DNA from: CAYQQU01 sp964419545
GTDB taxonomy: Bacteria > Bacteroidota > Bacteroidia > Chitinophagales > Saprospiraceae
Length of the DNA stretch: 64,000 nt
Assembly: GCA_964419545.1 (NCBI GenBank)
Contig: CAYQQU010000019.1
Span: 1-64,000 of the forward strand
Direction of reading: 5' to 3'
Position 1 is the first letter of the stretch. The number at the start of each line of letters is the position of its first letter. The notes beneath the pieces are model-generated. The model made no database searches and was not told where the DNA came from. It saw only the letters and a list, made by a program, of their open reading frames with translations. The position numbers and the translations under genes were made by a program. Below are positions 42,901-52,604 of the stretch, in pieces.

Positions 42901-43017
42901 AGCATGGTGCAACAACAAAAGCCCAATGCGCCAACCAACCAGATACCGTTTATGCCGGAAACGCAGATGGATATCCGCGAAATACCGATCTACGTCATTG
43001 ACCAATCCCAAAACTGA
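39994..43017 (+). CDS. beta-propeller protein with caspase-like (C14) domain
   Basis: A 1007-residue exported protein starting at the ATG at 39994 (signal MRYLFIIFFCLSVTFGQ). About residues 25-390 contain repeated motifs of the form GGSDGWLIKIDERGEVLWEKTFGG, a propeller found in many secreted Bacteroidota proteins. A CARDB-like beta domain (about 400-600) and another Ig-like part follow. Residues about 735-1000 form a caspase-like peptidase with His826 (VSSHGEND) and Cys873 (LIDACHSGAA), so it should be active. It has no obvious T9SS tail. It follows the C1 protease by 69 bases and precedes the SprB-type adhesin by five. Confidence 0.9.
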   Translation: MRYLFIIFFCLSVTFGQTQTERPIWEETYGGKSDEFIHQTIEATNGYLIAVGETSSQTEGGTDGLLIITDFSTGQEIAYQQLGGRKDDALHAIVQLFDGHFLLAGATESSGAGKSDGWLIKIDERGEVLWEKTFGGDGPDAFRYALATPDGGVVLAGEKDKQKDGDIWLCKLQEQSLAWESQIGRGHYEAVKGMALAQDQGVVLTGNTANSDKRDRGDIFWIKTDERGQLQDERFFGEKDWEEATGIAAVPGGGFAICGHTRSKGQGESDLWLLRLNEGGFQMWEQTFGERDEDLGYALAHTADDGFIVVGATKSYRSGARSFRAYLVKTDGGGVRQWERDYGGKKGDVASSVTVLHDGTIAAAGHTASRGSGGEDIWITRFPPLDQTFGAAYSGAKETKVEFSEAALSTPDGQLTPNRRAYLAFTLFNTSGGAVDDLQVKVKQRSGSPGIQIWQENYFGPLRAENNREIRIPISTSDQIRSDDNQLEVTIFSGGAALGSFDYTFKTKQPVAADVVFDNFKFGVAQDSDQESVQVVVRNPGDFQATNVQVTFQPPAGIQAVSPASQTIRAIAPLGSHTVTFSFLRSRSFREDRIAIPCTIDFGGRQIRKTLEKGALYGNEVTLIVTEPSGRESILTEKNFYDFTVGIKAASLVREQDIKVVRNNTILDGSKMDEVDLRNLNGATRTAAPTTNGYEYVYKNRVPLIPGENRIEIEVQTPNGNFRTDTKIITFQPRQPNLHVLTIGPTHPDLKYTAKDAADFAAAFKNQAGPGKLFGKVFLRSLTLPEETEAGNIRVAVEELAYQYENKAAAQRILDQDLLLVFVSSHGENDRGFKLLPTDYKPGFQSLTIDFQEDVVDQLERIKCKKVVLIDACHSGAADSKALNDVTRADALTRLAALHPGMNTLTSCGSNEMSYEDDQWENGAFTEAILEAFDNAEAVDQNGPFRADVNSDNLLSMSELYTYLRRRVPSMVQQQKPNAPTNQIPFMPETQMDIREIPIYVIDQSQN

Positions 43018-43022
43018 GACTG

Positions 43023-46000
43023 ATGAAAACCCATTTCGTCGTGTTCCTTACCTTCTGCTGCTTGCTGGGGAAAGGAAACGCCCAAAACTACGTCGTCACG
43101 AATACCAGCGACAACAACGTATGCAACCCGGGCAACTGCTCTCTACGCGGGGCGATCAACGCGGCCAACACCGACGGCGCCCCCAGTACGATTACCTTCA
43201 ACTTCAGCAGCGGCTCCCCGCCCTTCATCATTCAGCCCAATAGCGTACTGCCGGCCCTGGCCGAACCACAGCCGTTCACTATCGACGCGACCACCAATTA
43301 CTCGCTCGGCGACGTCATCATCGACGGTAGTAACGCCGGCAACGTCGACGGCATCCGGATCGTTGCTGACAATTGTACGGTACGCGGACTGGTGGTGCGC
43401 AACTATACCGGGCCTGGTGGCCGAGCAGCTATTTCCCTCGCCGTCGACAATAACCCAGCCAATTGCTTGATAGCAAACAACCGCCTGCGCAACAACAATA
43501 TTGGTATTAAAGCACGCCCCCTTACCGACCAAATCGTCACCTTGACCGAAAACAATATTTTTTGTAATGACATCGCCGGTATCGACCGCAACGGCAGTAG
43601 CGCCGGCATCGTGACCGTCACTTCCGCCACACCGCTTACCGTCAGCGGCGTCACCACCGGTAACGACGGGGTGACGATCGAAGTATTCAAATACATCACG
43701 CCGGGCGGATGCACCAGCGCCTTTTGCCAGGGCCGCTACCTGGCGACCACTACGGCCAACGGCGGCGTCTGGTCGGTCAGCATCCCACCCGGCGAACTGG
43801 CTTCCGGCGACCGGGTGACCGCTACCGGTATTTCCCTGCAAGGCAACACCACTGAATTCGCTCCCTGTGAATTCGTTAATTGCCCGGATGTGCTCATCAC
43901 CGGGTTTGCCAATATCCAGGGTGCTTGCAATATCGGCGCTTTGGGCGCCGCTACCGTCGTGACTGTCAACAATGCGCCGCCCTATACCTATGCCTGGGAT
44001 AACGGCGAAACCACCGCCACCGCCACCCAGCTTACGGCCGGCGTGCATACCGTGACCGTCACCGACAGCAACGGTTGTACCGGCTCCGATTCCGTGAACA
44101 TCCCCAGCCCTGATGGACCGGTGATCAATGCGGCAAATAACGGCCCCCTCTGCGCCGGCGAAACGCTGCAGGTGAGCGTAACCGCCTCGGGGCAAAGCCC
44201 TTTTACTTTCGAATGGGCAACGCCCGATGGTCCTTTTTCAGACCAGCAGTTAACCTTTCCCGGCGCCACCCCCAGCCTCAGCGGAGGCTACACCGTCACT
44301 GTTACCGACAATATAGGTTGCCAAAGTATCGACAACACCAACGTTTTGGTAGCCCCCAACCCCACTCTGGACCTCGATGTAGCCAACGTAACCTGCAACG
44401 GCGATGACGACGGCGCCATCACGCTATCCGTCTCGCCCGGAAACCCCGGTAACTTCAGCTTTTCCTGGAGCAACGGGGCTACAACACAAAACCTGACCGG
44501 GCTGGGGCCTGGTTCTTATTCCGTGACCGCTACCAACAACAGTACCGGTTGCTCGGCAACCGGAAGCGCCGTCGTTTTAGAACCAAATCCGCTCAACCCC
44601 ATTTTGAACCCCACAAATGCCGACTGCTTCGGGGCCGCTACCGGCAGCGTAACCCTCCTGGGCGGCGGCGGTATTCCTCCGTATGATTTCCTTTGGAATA
44701 CCGGTGCAACCACCGTCAACCTCAATAATGTACCCGCCGGAAACTACTCGGTCACCATCACCGATAACAACGGATGTACGGTTAGTGCTTCCACTATCGT
44801 CGGACAACCCTCCGAGCTCATACTCAGCTTCCAGTCTGCCGACGCCGACTGCGATGTCGACAACGGAATGGCCGGCGTCACCCCCACCGGCGGCACACCG
44901 CCCTATTCCTTCAACTGGAGCAACGGCGCCAATACCGCCATGATCAATAACCTCCCGCCCGGAAACTACGCCGTCACCGTCACCGACGATAACGGATGCC
45001 TCGCCAACGGGCAGGTCAGCGTAGGTACCGCACAGGGACCTACCATCTCGCTGAACGCCACGGACGCCGCATGTTTCGCTCAGGCTTCCGGAAGCATCAC
45101 CCTCAACGGCAGCGGCGGCCAGCCGCCTTTCTCCTTCAACTGGAGCAACGGCGCCACCTCCCAAAACCTCAGCAATATTCCCGCCGGAAACTACTCGGTT
45201 ACGGTCACGGACAGCAATGGATGCGCAGCAACCGCAAACGCAACCGTCGGACAACCCACTGAGCTCATACTCAGCTTCCAGTCTGCCGACGCCGACTGCG
45301 ATGTCGACAACGGAANNNNNNNNNNNNNNNNNNNNNNNNNNNNNNNNNNNNNNNNNNNNNNNNNNNNNNNNNNNNNNNNNNNNNNNNNNNNNNNNNNNNN
45401 NNNNNNNNNNNNNNNACTCGGTTACGGTCACGGACAGCAATGGATGCGCAGCAACCGCAAACGCAACCGTTGGACAACCGGATAGCCTCGCCTTAATTTT
45501 CACAGTAATGAACGCCGCTTGCGGAGCGCCTACCGGAGGCATAAGTGTAGCCGTCAGCGGTGGCGTTTCCCCTTTTGTATATCAATGGAACAATGGCGGG
45601 ACGACGGAAAATATCCAAAACCTGAGCGCCGGTCTGTACCTGATCACGGTAACCGATGCGAATGGTTGTACTGTTGCCGGACAAGCGACAGTCTCCGGTT
45701 CGGACGGCCCGAACCTGGTGCTGACGGCGGATTCGGTAAGTTGTAACGGGGCAACCGACGGCAGCATCACGTTGACGGGCAACGGCGGAACGGCGCCTTA
45801 CAACCTGGCCTGGAGCAATGGCGCAATCCAGAACAATGTCAACACCCTGATGGGAACGCTCGCCGACCTCCCCGCCGGCGATTACTCCGTGACCGTCACC
45901 GACGACCTGGACTGCGAAGCGGTCGCAGCGATAAACGTTGGCGAGCCCTCCGCCCTTGCCTTGACAATCGATAAGACGGATACCGATTGCGATCAATCAA

Positions 46001-49000
46001 ATGGTTCAGCTAGTGCGACCGTCACGGGAGGCCTTCCTCCTTATTCCTACGCCTGGAGCAACGGCGGCGCCTCCGCAACCATCAATAACCTGACCGGCGG
46101 GACCTATACTTTGCTGGTTACCGACGCCAACAATTGCACCGTTTTGGATTCCGTCAGCATCCTCAATGCCGGAGAATTCAATTTTTTCGGGTTATCGATT
46201 TCGCCTTCCCCGGCCACCTGTGCGGGTGATTCCACCGGCAGCATCGATTTATCGGTAGGCACCGAATTTCCGCCACTCACCTATATGTGGAATACGGGCG
46301 ACACCATCCAGGATCTGTCCGGATTGGCGCCTGGGACTTACTCCGTAACCATTACCGACGGGGTCGGCTGCCAAACGGCTGCGTCAACTATCGTTACCGA
46401 GCCTGAACCGCTAAGCGTATCCCTCCTACTGGACCCGCCCACTTGCGGCCAGTCTGACGGCAGCGCTACAGCCGTCCCTACCGGCGGCGCCCCGCCCTAC
46501 AGTTATAACTGGTCGGACGCAACCACCGATACTACCCAGTTCAACCTATCCGCCGGCGCCTATTCCGTTTTTATTTCGGATAGCCTGGGTTGCTCATTGG
46601 AAGAATCCTTTACCCTGGTCAGCGAAGGGCAGTTTACCGTTAACCTCAACACCACCAATATCGCCTGCGCCGGCGATTCCACCGGCAGCATCGACCTGGA
46701 GATCATCGACGGGCCGCCCATCAATAGTTACCTCTGGAATACCGGCGACACCGTTCCGGACCTCGTCAACCTGGGCCCCGGGAACTACGTGGTGACCGTC
46801 ACCGACAACCTCGCCTGTCAGGTCATCGACAGCACCACCGTCACTGAGCCGGCGCCCCTGGTCCTGACGACAGCGGCCGTTAGCGATACCTGCGGCGCAG
46901 GTTTGGGCTCCGTAACCGTAGAAGCATCCGGAGGAACAGCCCCTTACGCATACGCCTGGAATACGGGCGACACCACCCCAATGGTTGCCAATCTGACGGC
47001 CGGCTCCTATCTCGTAACCGTCACCGATGCCGGCAATTGTACCGCCATCGAAATGGTGGAAATAACCGGCATCGGCAATTTAGCGTTTACGCTCAACGCG
47101 ACGGATATCAGCTGCGCGGGCGCCGACGACGGCGCGGTCAGCGTCAACCTACAAGCGGGAATACCTCCGGTGACCTACAGTTGGAATACCGGGGATACCA
47201 CCGCCGTCCTTTCCAATCTGCCGCCAGGCCAGTATTCAGTGACACTTACCGACAGCACTGGTTGCACAGGCGTCGATACGATCGAGGTCTCCGAACCGGC
47301 GCCCCTTACCCTGGCTATGGCAGGAGCCGATGAAACCTGCAGCGACGCCAACGGCAGCATAGCAGCGACGCCCCAAGGCGGCGTTCCACCCTACCAGTAT
47401 GCCTGGAACAGCAGCCTGACCACAAACAGCCTGATTACCGGTCTTTCTCAGGGCCTGTATATCATTACCGTCACGGATGACCAGGATTGCATGATCACTG
47501 ATTCGTTGACCATTGCCAACGCTCCGGCGCCGACCATCGAATTACTTATTACATCTGTTACCTGTTTCGGCGATTCCAACGGTAGTATCATTGCCCTGAC
47601 ATCAGGCGCCACAATCGATAGCATAAATTGGAGCACCGGAATGTCCGGAGATACACTTGTCAATCTCCCTGTCGGAACTTACCAGGTGACCGTTACCGAT
47701 GTCAATGGTTGTGAGGCGAGCGCCACCGCCACCGTCGACCAGCCGCCGGCGCTCGGCGTATCCATCGAGACCGCAAGCGCCGGCTGCGGCCAAAACAACG
47801 GCGCCGCCTTTGCCTCTACCTTCGGCGGCGTAGCGCCCTATTCCTTCCAGTGGAGTGCGCCCGGCGATAGCTCGGTGTTGGATTCCCTGCCCCCTGGCGA
47901 CTATGCCCTGACCGTCACCGACGCCAACGAATGTTCTGTCGTCGAGAGCTTCACCGTCAGCGGCGGCGAACTCCCCGTCTTCGAACTCGACGCCATCGAC
48001 ATAAGCTGCAACGGTCAAAACAACGGCGCCGTCTTCTTCAGCTTCGCCGATTTCGATCCCGAAGCCGATATCCTGTGGAGCAACGGCGCACTCCATTCCG
48101 ATACCCTCAACAACCTCGAGGCCGGCAGCTATGCCGTTACCGTCACCAACCCCGACGGCTGTTTTGCTTCCGATACCATCAGTGTCAACCAGCCCGCACC
48201 ACTCGGCATTACCATTGAGACCGCAAGCGCCGACTGCGGCCAAAACAACGGCGGCGCCTTTGCCTCTGCCTTCGGCGGCGTAGCGCCCTATTCCTTCCAG
48301 TGGAGTGCGCCCGGCGATAGCTCGGTGTTGGATTCCCTGCCCCCTGGCGACTATGCCCTGACCGTCACCGACGCCAATGCCTGTCAGGTCATTCAATCCT
48401 TCACGATTGCCCCCGGAAGCGACCTGCTCATCGACTCCGTCGCCGTTACCGATCCCGGCTGCCCCGATACTGCAGACGGTAGTATTAGTTTTTCAGTGGC
48501 TCAGGGGACGCCCCCGCTGAGCTATGCCTGGAGTAACGGCCAGCAGAACAATAGCGGAACAGGACCAGTAATCAACAACTTATCGGCAGGAATTTACGCC
48601 ATTACCCTCACCGATCAGTCTAATTGCTCGATAGTCGATACGATAGTTGTTAACGCCCCCGTTTTGCCTTCTCCCGATACCGCATCCATAACCCAGTGCG
48701 GAGACATCGAAGGGATCGCCATCTTTGACCTCACTACAGTAGATGAAATTGTAAACAACGGCACAGGCTTGACCGTCATCTGGCAACTGGGAGAAGGCGA
48801 GCTGATCGAAAACCCAGCGGCTTTTTCGACCGCCAGCCGAACCGTTTTCGCTGCCCTGGCGGTGACAGGTTGCTTAACCGAAACCGCGCCGGTGAGTCTG
48901 ACCGTACTGCCCCCCGATCATCCGGGCTGTGCCGGGGAGTGCCAAACTTTCGCCGGAACGATGTCGGCATCAGAACTGCAGACCGTGTGCCCCGGAGAGG

Positions 49001-50358
49001 TGACCGTAGCATTACACGAGGGCGACCAGATACTGGAAGAAGAAGACGGGTTCGAATTTATCCTGCACGACCAGCCAGGTACTGAGATCGGCACGGTGCT
49101 GGCCCGCAGCCTGAACGGCAGTTTCACTTTTGACACCCTGACCATGGCGTATGGTGCGACCTATTACCTGTCAGCCGTCGCCGGCAATGAAACCGACGAC
49201 GGTGCGGTCGACCTTACCGATGAATGCCTTTCCGTGGCGACCGGCGCCCCGGTCGTTTTCATTGAACCGCCCGGGCAGCCGTTGACCTTCCTGCAAGGCG
49301 TCGATGCGCTTTGTCAGGGGGAAGACCTGATCCTTTCCACCAACAACCTGAACGACACGCTGCTCCGCTATAACTGGATACTGGCCTCAGGAGATACGGT
49401 AGCCACCGCCGCCCCCTCTTATACAGCGCCCAACGTCCAGTTATCCGACAGCGGTGAATACTTCGTTTTCGTCTCGGGGCAAGGATGCATTTTCGATATT
49501 ACCGGGCCGTTTTTGCTCAGTGTAGAAGGCCTTCCCGAAGGCGAAATACCCCAGGCAGGTAATGACACCACCGTATGCACCGACCAGGTGCTGCTGCAAG
49601 CCACGCCCCTGAGCACCGGTAACGGCTATTGGCGCCATCCCGGCGAGGCCGACATCAGCGACCCCGACAGCCCGACCTTGCAGGTGCAAGGCCTCGCGCC
49701 CGGCCGCAATGTGTTTATCTGGACAGGAGATTTCGGGAATTGCGCCGGCCTCTCGCCGGACACCGTTTTTGTCGACTTCTTCGTTCCCCCGGCGGCAGCA
49801 GATGATCTCTTCACCCTGGAACAGGCCAATACCGCCATCTTCCTGGATATTTTCAAGAACGACATCCTCCCGCCCGACGTGCCTTTTGAGCTGACCCTGC
49901 TCTCGGATCCCGCCTTCGGAACGGTAGCGCTCCTCCCGAACGGATTGCGTTACCAAGAAGAAGCCGGCCGGCGCGGGGAGGTGACCTTCGAATACCAGGT
50001 CTGCTACCCGGAAGCCCCCTGCGGCGAAGCCTGCGCAACCGCCCGGGTCACCATCGACGTGCTCAACCTCCCCTATCTTGCCGAAGGCATCACGCCCAAC
50101 GGCGACGGCATCAACGATCAGCTTACAGTGCTGGGCGTCACTCCCTCTACTACCGATGTGGCAATCAAGCTGACCATCACCAATCGCTGGGGCGACGTAG
50201 TATACCAATCGGACGATTACCTCGCCGCTCCACCCTGGGACGGCCGGAGCCAGGGACTGGGCAAAACCCTACCCGAAGGCGCCTACTACGGCCTTTTGGA
50301 GATAACCGTTGACGACGAGACCTTTACCAGAACTCAAACCATCTATATAATCCAATAA
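43023..50358 (+). CDS. giant SprB-repeat adhesin with type B sorting domain
   Basis: One gene broken by the N gap at 45316-45415: the frame is 0 before and 1 after, because the gap length is arbitrary. The signal peptide (about 1-20) is followed by a parallel beta-helix domain with CSLRGAINAAN (about 25-285). Then come many SprB repeats of about 75 residues (GG.PPYSF.WSNG...NL..GNYSVTVTDSNGC), and late Ig-like domains (GQPLTFLQGVDALCQG). The C-terminal CHU_C/type B T9SS sorting domain has GITPNGDGINDQL and LPEGAYYGLLEI. Such adhesins are moved to the surface and used in gliding or adhesion. The SprF partner lies just downstream. Confidence 0.88.
45316..45415. other. assembly gap (100 N) in adhesin repeats
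   Basis: Exactly 100 Ns. The 55 bases left of the gap (45261-45315) repeat those at 44814-44868, and the bases right of it (from 45416) repeat those from 45193 for 55 bases. The period in the known copy is 447 bases. The missing sequence should be 324 bases plus a multiple of 447, a length that restores the frame (shift of 224). Confidence 0.95.
47767..48379 (+). repeat. second recent double-module duplication in adhesin
   Basis: The block from 47767 recurs almost unchanged from 48217 (period 450 bases, 150 codons), covering the SIETAS...GCGQNNG through DYALTVTDAN modules. With the 447-base copy near the gap, it shows that adhesin growth proceeds in units of two SprB repeats. Confidence 0.85.
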
Positions 50359-50362
50359 CCCC

Positions 50363-51334
50363 ATGCAGACGAAGCAACTCCTGCCGATCCTATTTCTCCT
50401 GTTCACCCTCGGCGTACAGGCGCAGCAACTGCCCCTCTGGAGCGTACCGCGCGACCACTGGAATCTCCTCAACCCGGCGGCGCTGTCGAACAACTACCTC
50501 ATCAACGAGATGAACTTCTCGGCCAGCGCCTCCTACCGCCAGCAATGGCTGGGGCTCGACCAGGACAGCCCCAATACGCAATTGCTCAATTTCGAATACA
50601 TCCCCCGCGAGCAGGACAATATCGTCACCGGCGGGCACATCATCCGCGACCAAACCGGGCTGCTGGGGCAGGTCGGGCTGTACGGCCAATTCGCCTACCG
50701 ACTAGAACTGGGCCTGCGCACCGAACAGTCTCTGCTCATCGGGCTGAGCGCCGGCCTCGTCCAGTACCGCGCCAAGATCGAAGAGATCGCCTTCGCCACC
50801 CCCGAGCTGATGATGCTCGACAACGACCAGGTCATCTATCCCGATTTCGGATTCGGCGCTTTTTACCACTATAGCGATCTGTTCTACGCCGGCGTCTCCG
50901 TACCGCAGACGCTGGGGCTGCAGACCATCTTCCGGGACGCTGCCGGGGAAAGAGCGTTCAGCATCCGGCGGTTGCAGCATTTTTACGGAGTGGTAGGCGG
51001 ATATATCAACGTCGACTGGTTCGGCGCCAGTTCCTCCTTTCTGGAACCTTCGGTATGGGTGCGCTACGCACCGCGCAGCCCGCTGAGCTTTGACGCGAAC
51101 GTCCGCTACCAGGTCAGCGAATTTTTCTGGGCCGGCATCGGCGGCGGCATCGGGCTGGGCGCCCTGCTGTCGGGAACGATGCGCTTCGAGACCGGCCTCA
51201 AGCTCGGAGAATCGATCAACCTGCGGGACGGGCAGCTGAAGGTCGGCTTCGCTTTTGATCTGCCGCTGACGGTATACCGGCGCGACTTTGGCAGCACACT
51301 GGAGTTTACGGTGATTTACTCCTGGTATAATTGA
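50363..51334 (+). CDS. PorP/SprF family outer-membrane protein
   Basis: A 323-residue protein with a signal peptide (KQLLPILFLLFTLGVQA) and the PorP/SprF barrel pattern: NPAALSNNYLINEMNFSASASYRQQWLGLDQ at about 35-65, FGFGAFYHYSDLFYAGVSVPQTLG near 160-184, and a final strand ELTFTVIYSWYN-like at the C-terminus. SprF-type proteins help secrete and anchor one adhesin each, typically encoded next to it. This gene starts five bases after the type B adhesin stop, so it is very probably its partner. Confidence 0.92.
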   Translation: MQTKQLLPILFLLFTLGVQAQQLPLWSVPRDHWNLLNPAALSNNYLINEMNFSASASYRQQWLGLDQDSPNTQLLNFEYIPREQDNIVTGGHIIRDQTGLLGQVGLYGQFAYRLELGLRTEQSLLIGLSAGLVQYRAKIEEIAFATPELMMLDNDQVIYPDFGFGAFYHYSDLFYAGVSVPQTLGLQTIFRDAAGERAFSIRRLQHFYGVVGGYINVDWFGASSSFLEPSVWVRYAPRSPLSFDANVRYQVSEFFWAGIGGGIGLGALLSGTMRFETGLKLGESINLRDGQLKVGFAFDLPLTVYRRDFGSTLEFTVIYSWYN

Positions 51335-51350
51335 TTGACGAGGTTTCGCT

Positions 51351-51373
51351 ATCGGTAGATTGCATCTACCGAT
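51351..51373. terminator. perfect palindrome after adhesin operon
   Basis: ATCGGTAGAT and ATCTACCGAT form a perfect 10-bp stem with a three-base loop, 17 bases after the SprF stop. It may end the adhesin operon, although no strong T-run follows. Almost the same sequence occurs at 298-317. Confidence 0.45.
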
Positions 51374-51436
51374 TCACCGTATTACCGGGAAATAACAGAA
51401 ATTCCCTATTTTGCCCCAATCACCAAATCAAACATC

Positions 51437-52402
51437 ATGCGCCCTCGCCCCCGCATCGTCATCCTCGACGGCCATACCCTCAACCCCGGCGACCTCAGCT
51501 GGAACAAGGTCAAAGCCCAGGGCCGAACGGAGGTGTACGAACAGACCGAACCGCACCAACTCCTGGAGCGGGCCCGGGAAGCCGAGATCCTGCTGGTCAA
51601 CAAAGTGATCATCGACCGGCCGGCCATTGATCAGTTACCCAAGCTGCGCTGCATCTGCGTCACCGCCACCGGCTACAACAATATCGACCTGGCCGCCGCC
51701 CGGGAACGCGGCATTCCCGTGTGCAACGTCGACGGTTACGGCACCGCAGCTGTCGCCCAGCACGTCTTCGCCCTCCTCCTCCGCCTGACCAACCAGGTGG
51801 AGCCGCACAACCAGAGCGTCCGGCAGGGCGACTGGTCGAAGCAATCGCACTTCAGCTATACCCTGTCGCCCTTGGTCGAACTGGCCGGCAAAACCCTGGG
51901 CATTTACGGCTTCGGACGGATCGGGCAAAAAGCTGGTGAGATCGCGCGCGCCTTCGGCATGGACATCATCGCCGTACACAAACACCCCCGGCGCGACGCC
52001 CGCCCGTGGGTGCGCTTCGTCGAGCTGGACGAACTGTTCTCCGCCAGCGACGTCCTGACGCTCCACGCGCCGCTCAACGAAGAAAACCGGGGCCTGGTCG
52101 ACGCCAACCGCCTCCGACAGATGAAACCTGCCGCCTTCCTGATCAATACCGCCCGCGGCGGCTTCATCGTGGAAAACGACCTGCGCGAAGCGCTGCTGAA
52201 CCAAGTCATCGCCGGCGCCGCCCTCGACGTCCTGCAACAGGAACCGCCACCGGCCGACCATCCCCTCTTTGCCGTTCCCAACTGCATCCTCACCCCACAC
52301 AACGCCTGGGCCAGCCGCGAAGCCCGCGAACGGCTGCTCGAAGGCGCGGTAGCCAACATCTGCGCCTTTCGGAAAGGACAGCCGCAAAACGTCGTCAACT
52401 GA
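51437..52402 (+). CDS. D-2-hydroxyacid dehydrogenase
   Basis: A 321-residue NAD-dependent D-2-hydroxyacid dehydrogenase. The Rossmann motif GIYGFGRIGQ lies near 155-164. The active-site Arg is in the NTARGGFI region, a Glu in the QQEPPPADHP region, and the catalytic His in LTPHNAWAS near the C-terminus. The family includes hydroxypyruvate, glyoxylate and phosphoglycerate dehydrogenases. The substrate is unknown; DALDVLQQEPPPADHPLF is common in glycerate/hydroxypyruvate reductases. The gene is monocistronic. Confidence 0.88.
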   Translation: MRPRPRIVILDGHTLNPGDLSWNKVKAQGRTEVYEQTEPHQLLERAREAEILLVNKVIIDRPAIDQLPKLRCICVTATGYNNIDLAAARERGIPVCNVDGYGTAAVAQHVFALLLRLTNQVEPHNQSVRQGDWSKQSHFSYTLSPLVELAGKTLGIYGFGRIGQKAGEIARAFGMDIIAVHKHPRRDARPWVRFVELDELFSASDVLTLHAPLNEENRGLVDANRLRQMKPAAFLINTARGGFIVENDLREALLNQVIAGAALDVLQQEPPPADHPLFAVPNCILTPHNAWASREARERLLEGAVANICAFRKGQPQNVVN

Positions 52403-52504
52403 CGGTTCCGCTGCCGGTTTGGCTTCCTGCGTTCATTTTTCCAAATATTCCTTCCGTTCGCATTGAAATTGTCCGGCCGACTCTTCAAAATTGCCCAAAA
52501 CCCG

Positions 52505-52512
52505 TATATTTG
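52505..52512 (+). promoter_or_regulatory. candidate -7 box for secDF
   Basis: TATATTTG matches TAnnTTTG, about 93 bases before the secDF ATG. Confidence 0.5.
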
Positions 52513-52604
52513 CGGAGTTTTTTTCGGAGGATCATTTAAAACCGACTGTTTTTTAGGCGGTTAACTGATTTTACTTATAATCTTCAAAAGTTAAACCACG
52601 CGTT

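Noticed and set aside
43023..50358. frameshifted or split adhesin gene
   Set aside because: The frame change is at the N gap only; known repeat lengths restore it, so it is an assembly effect.
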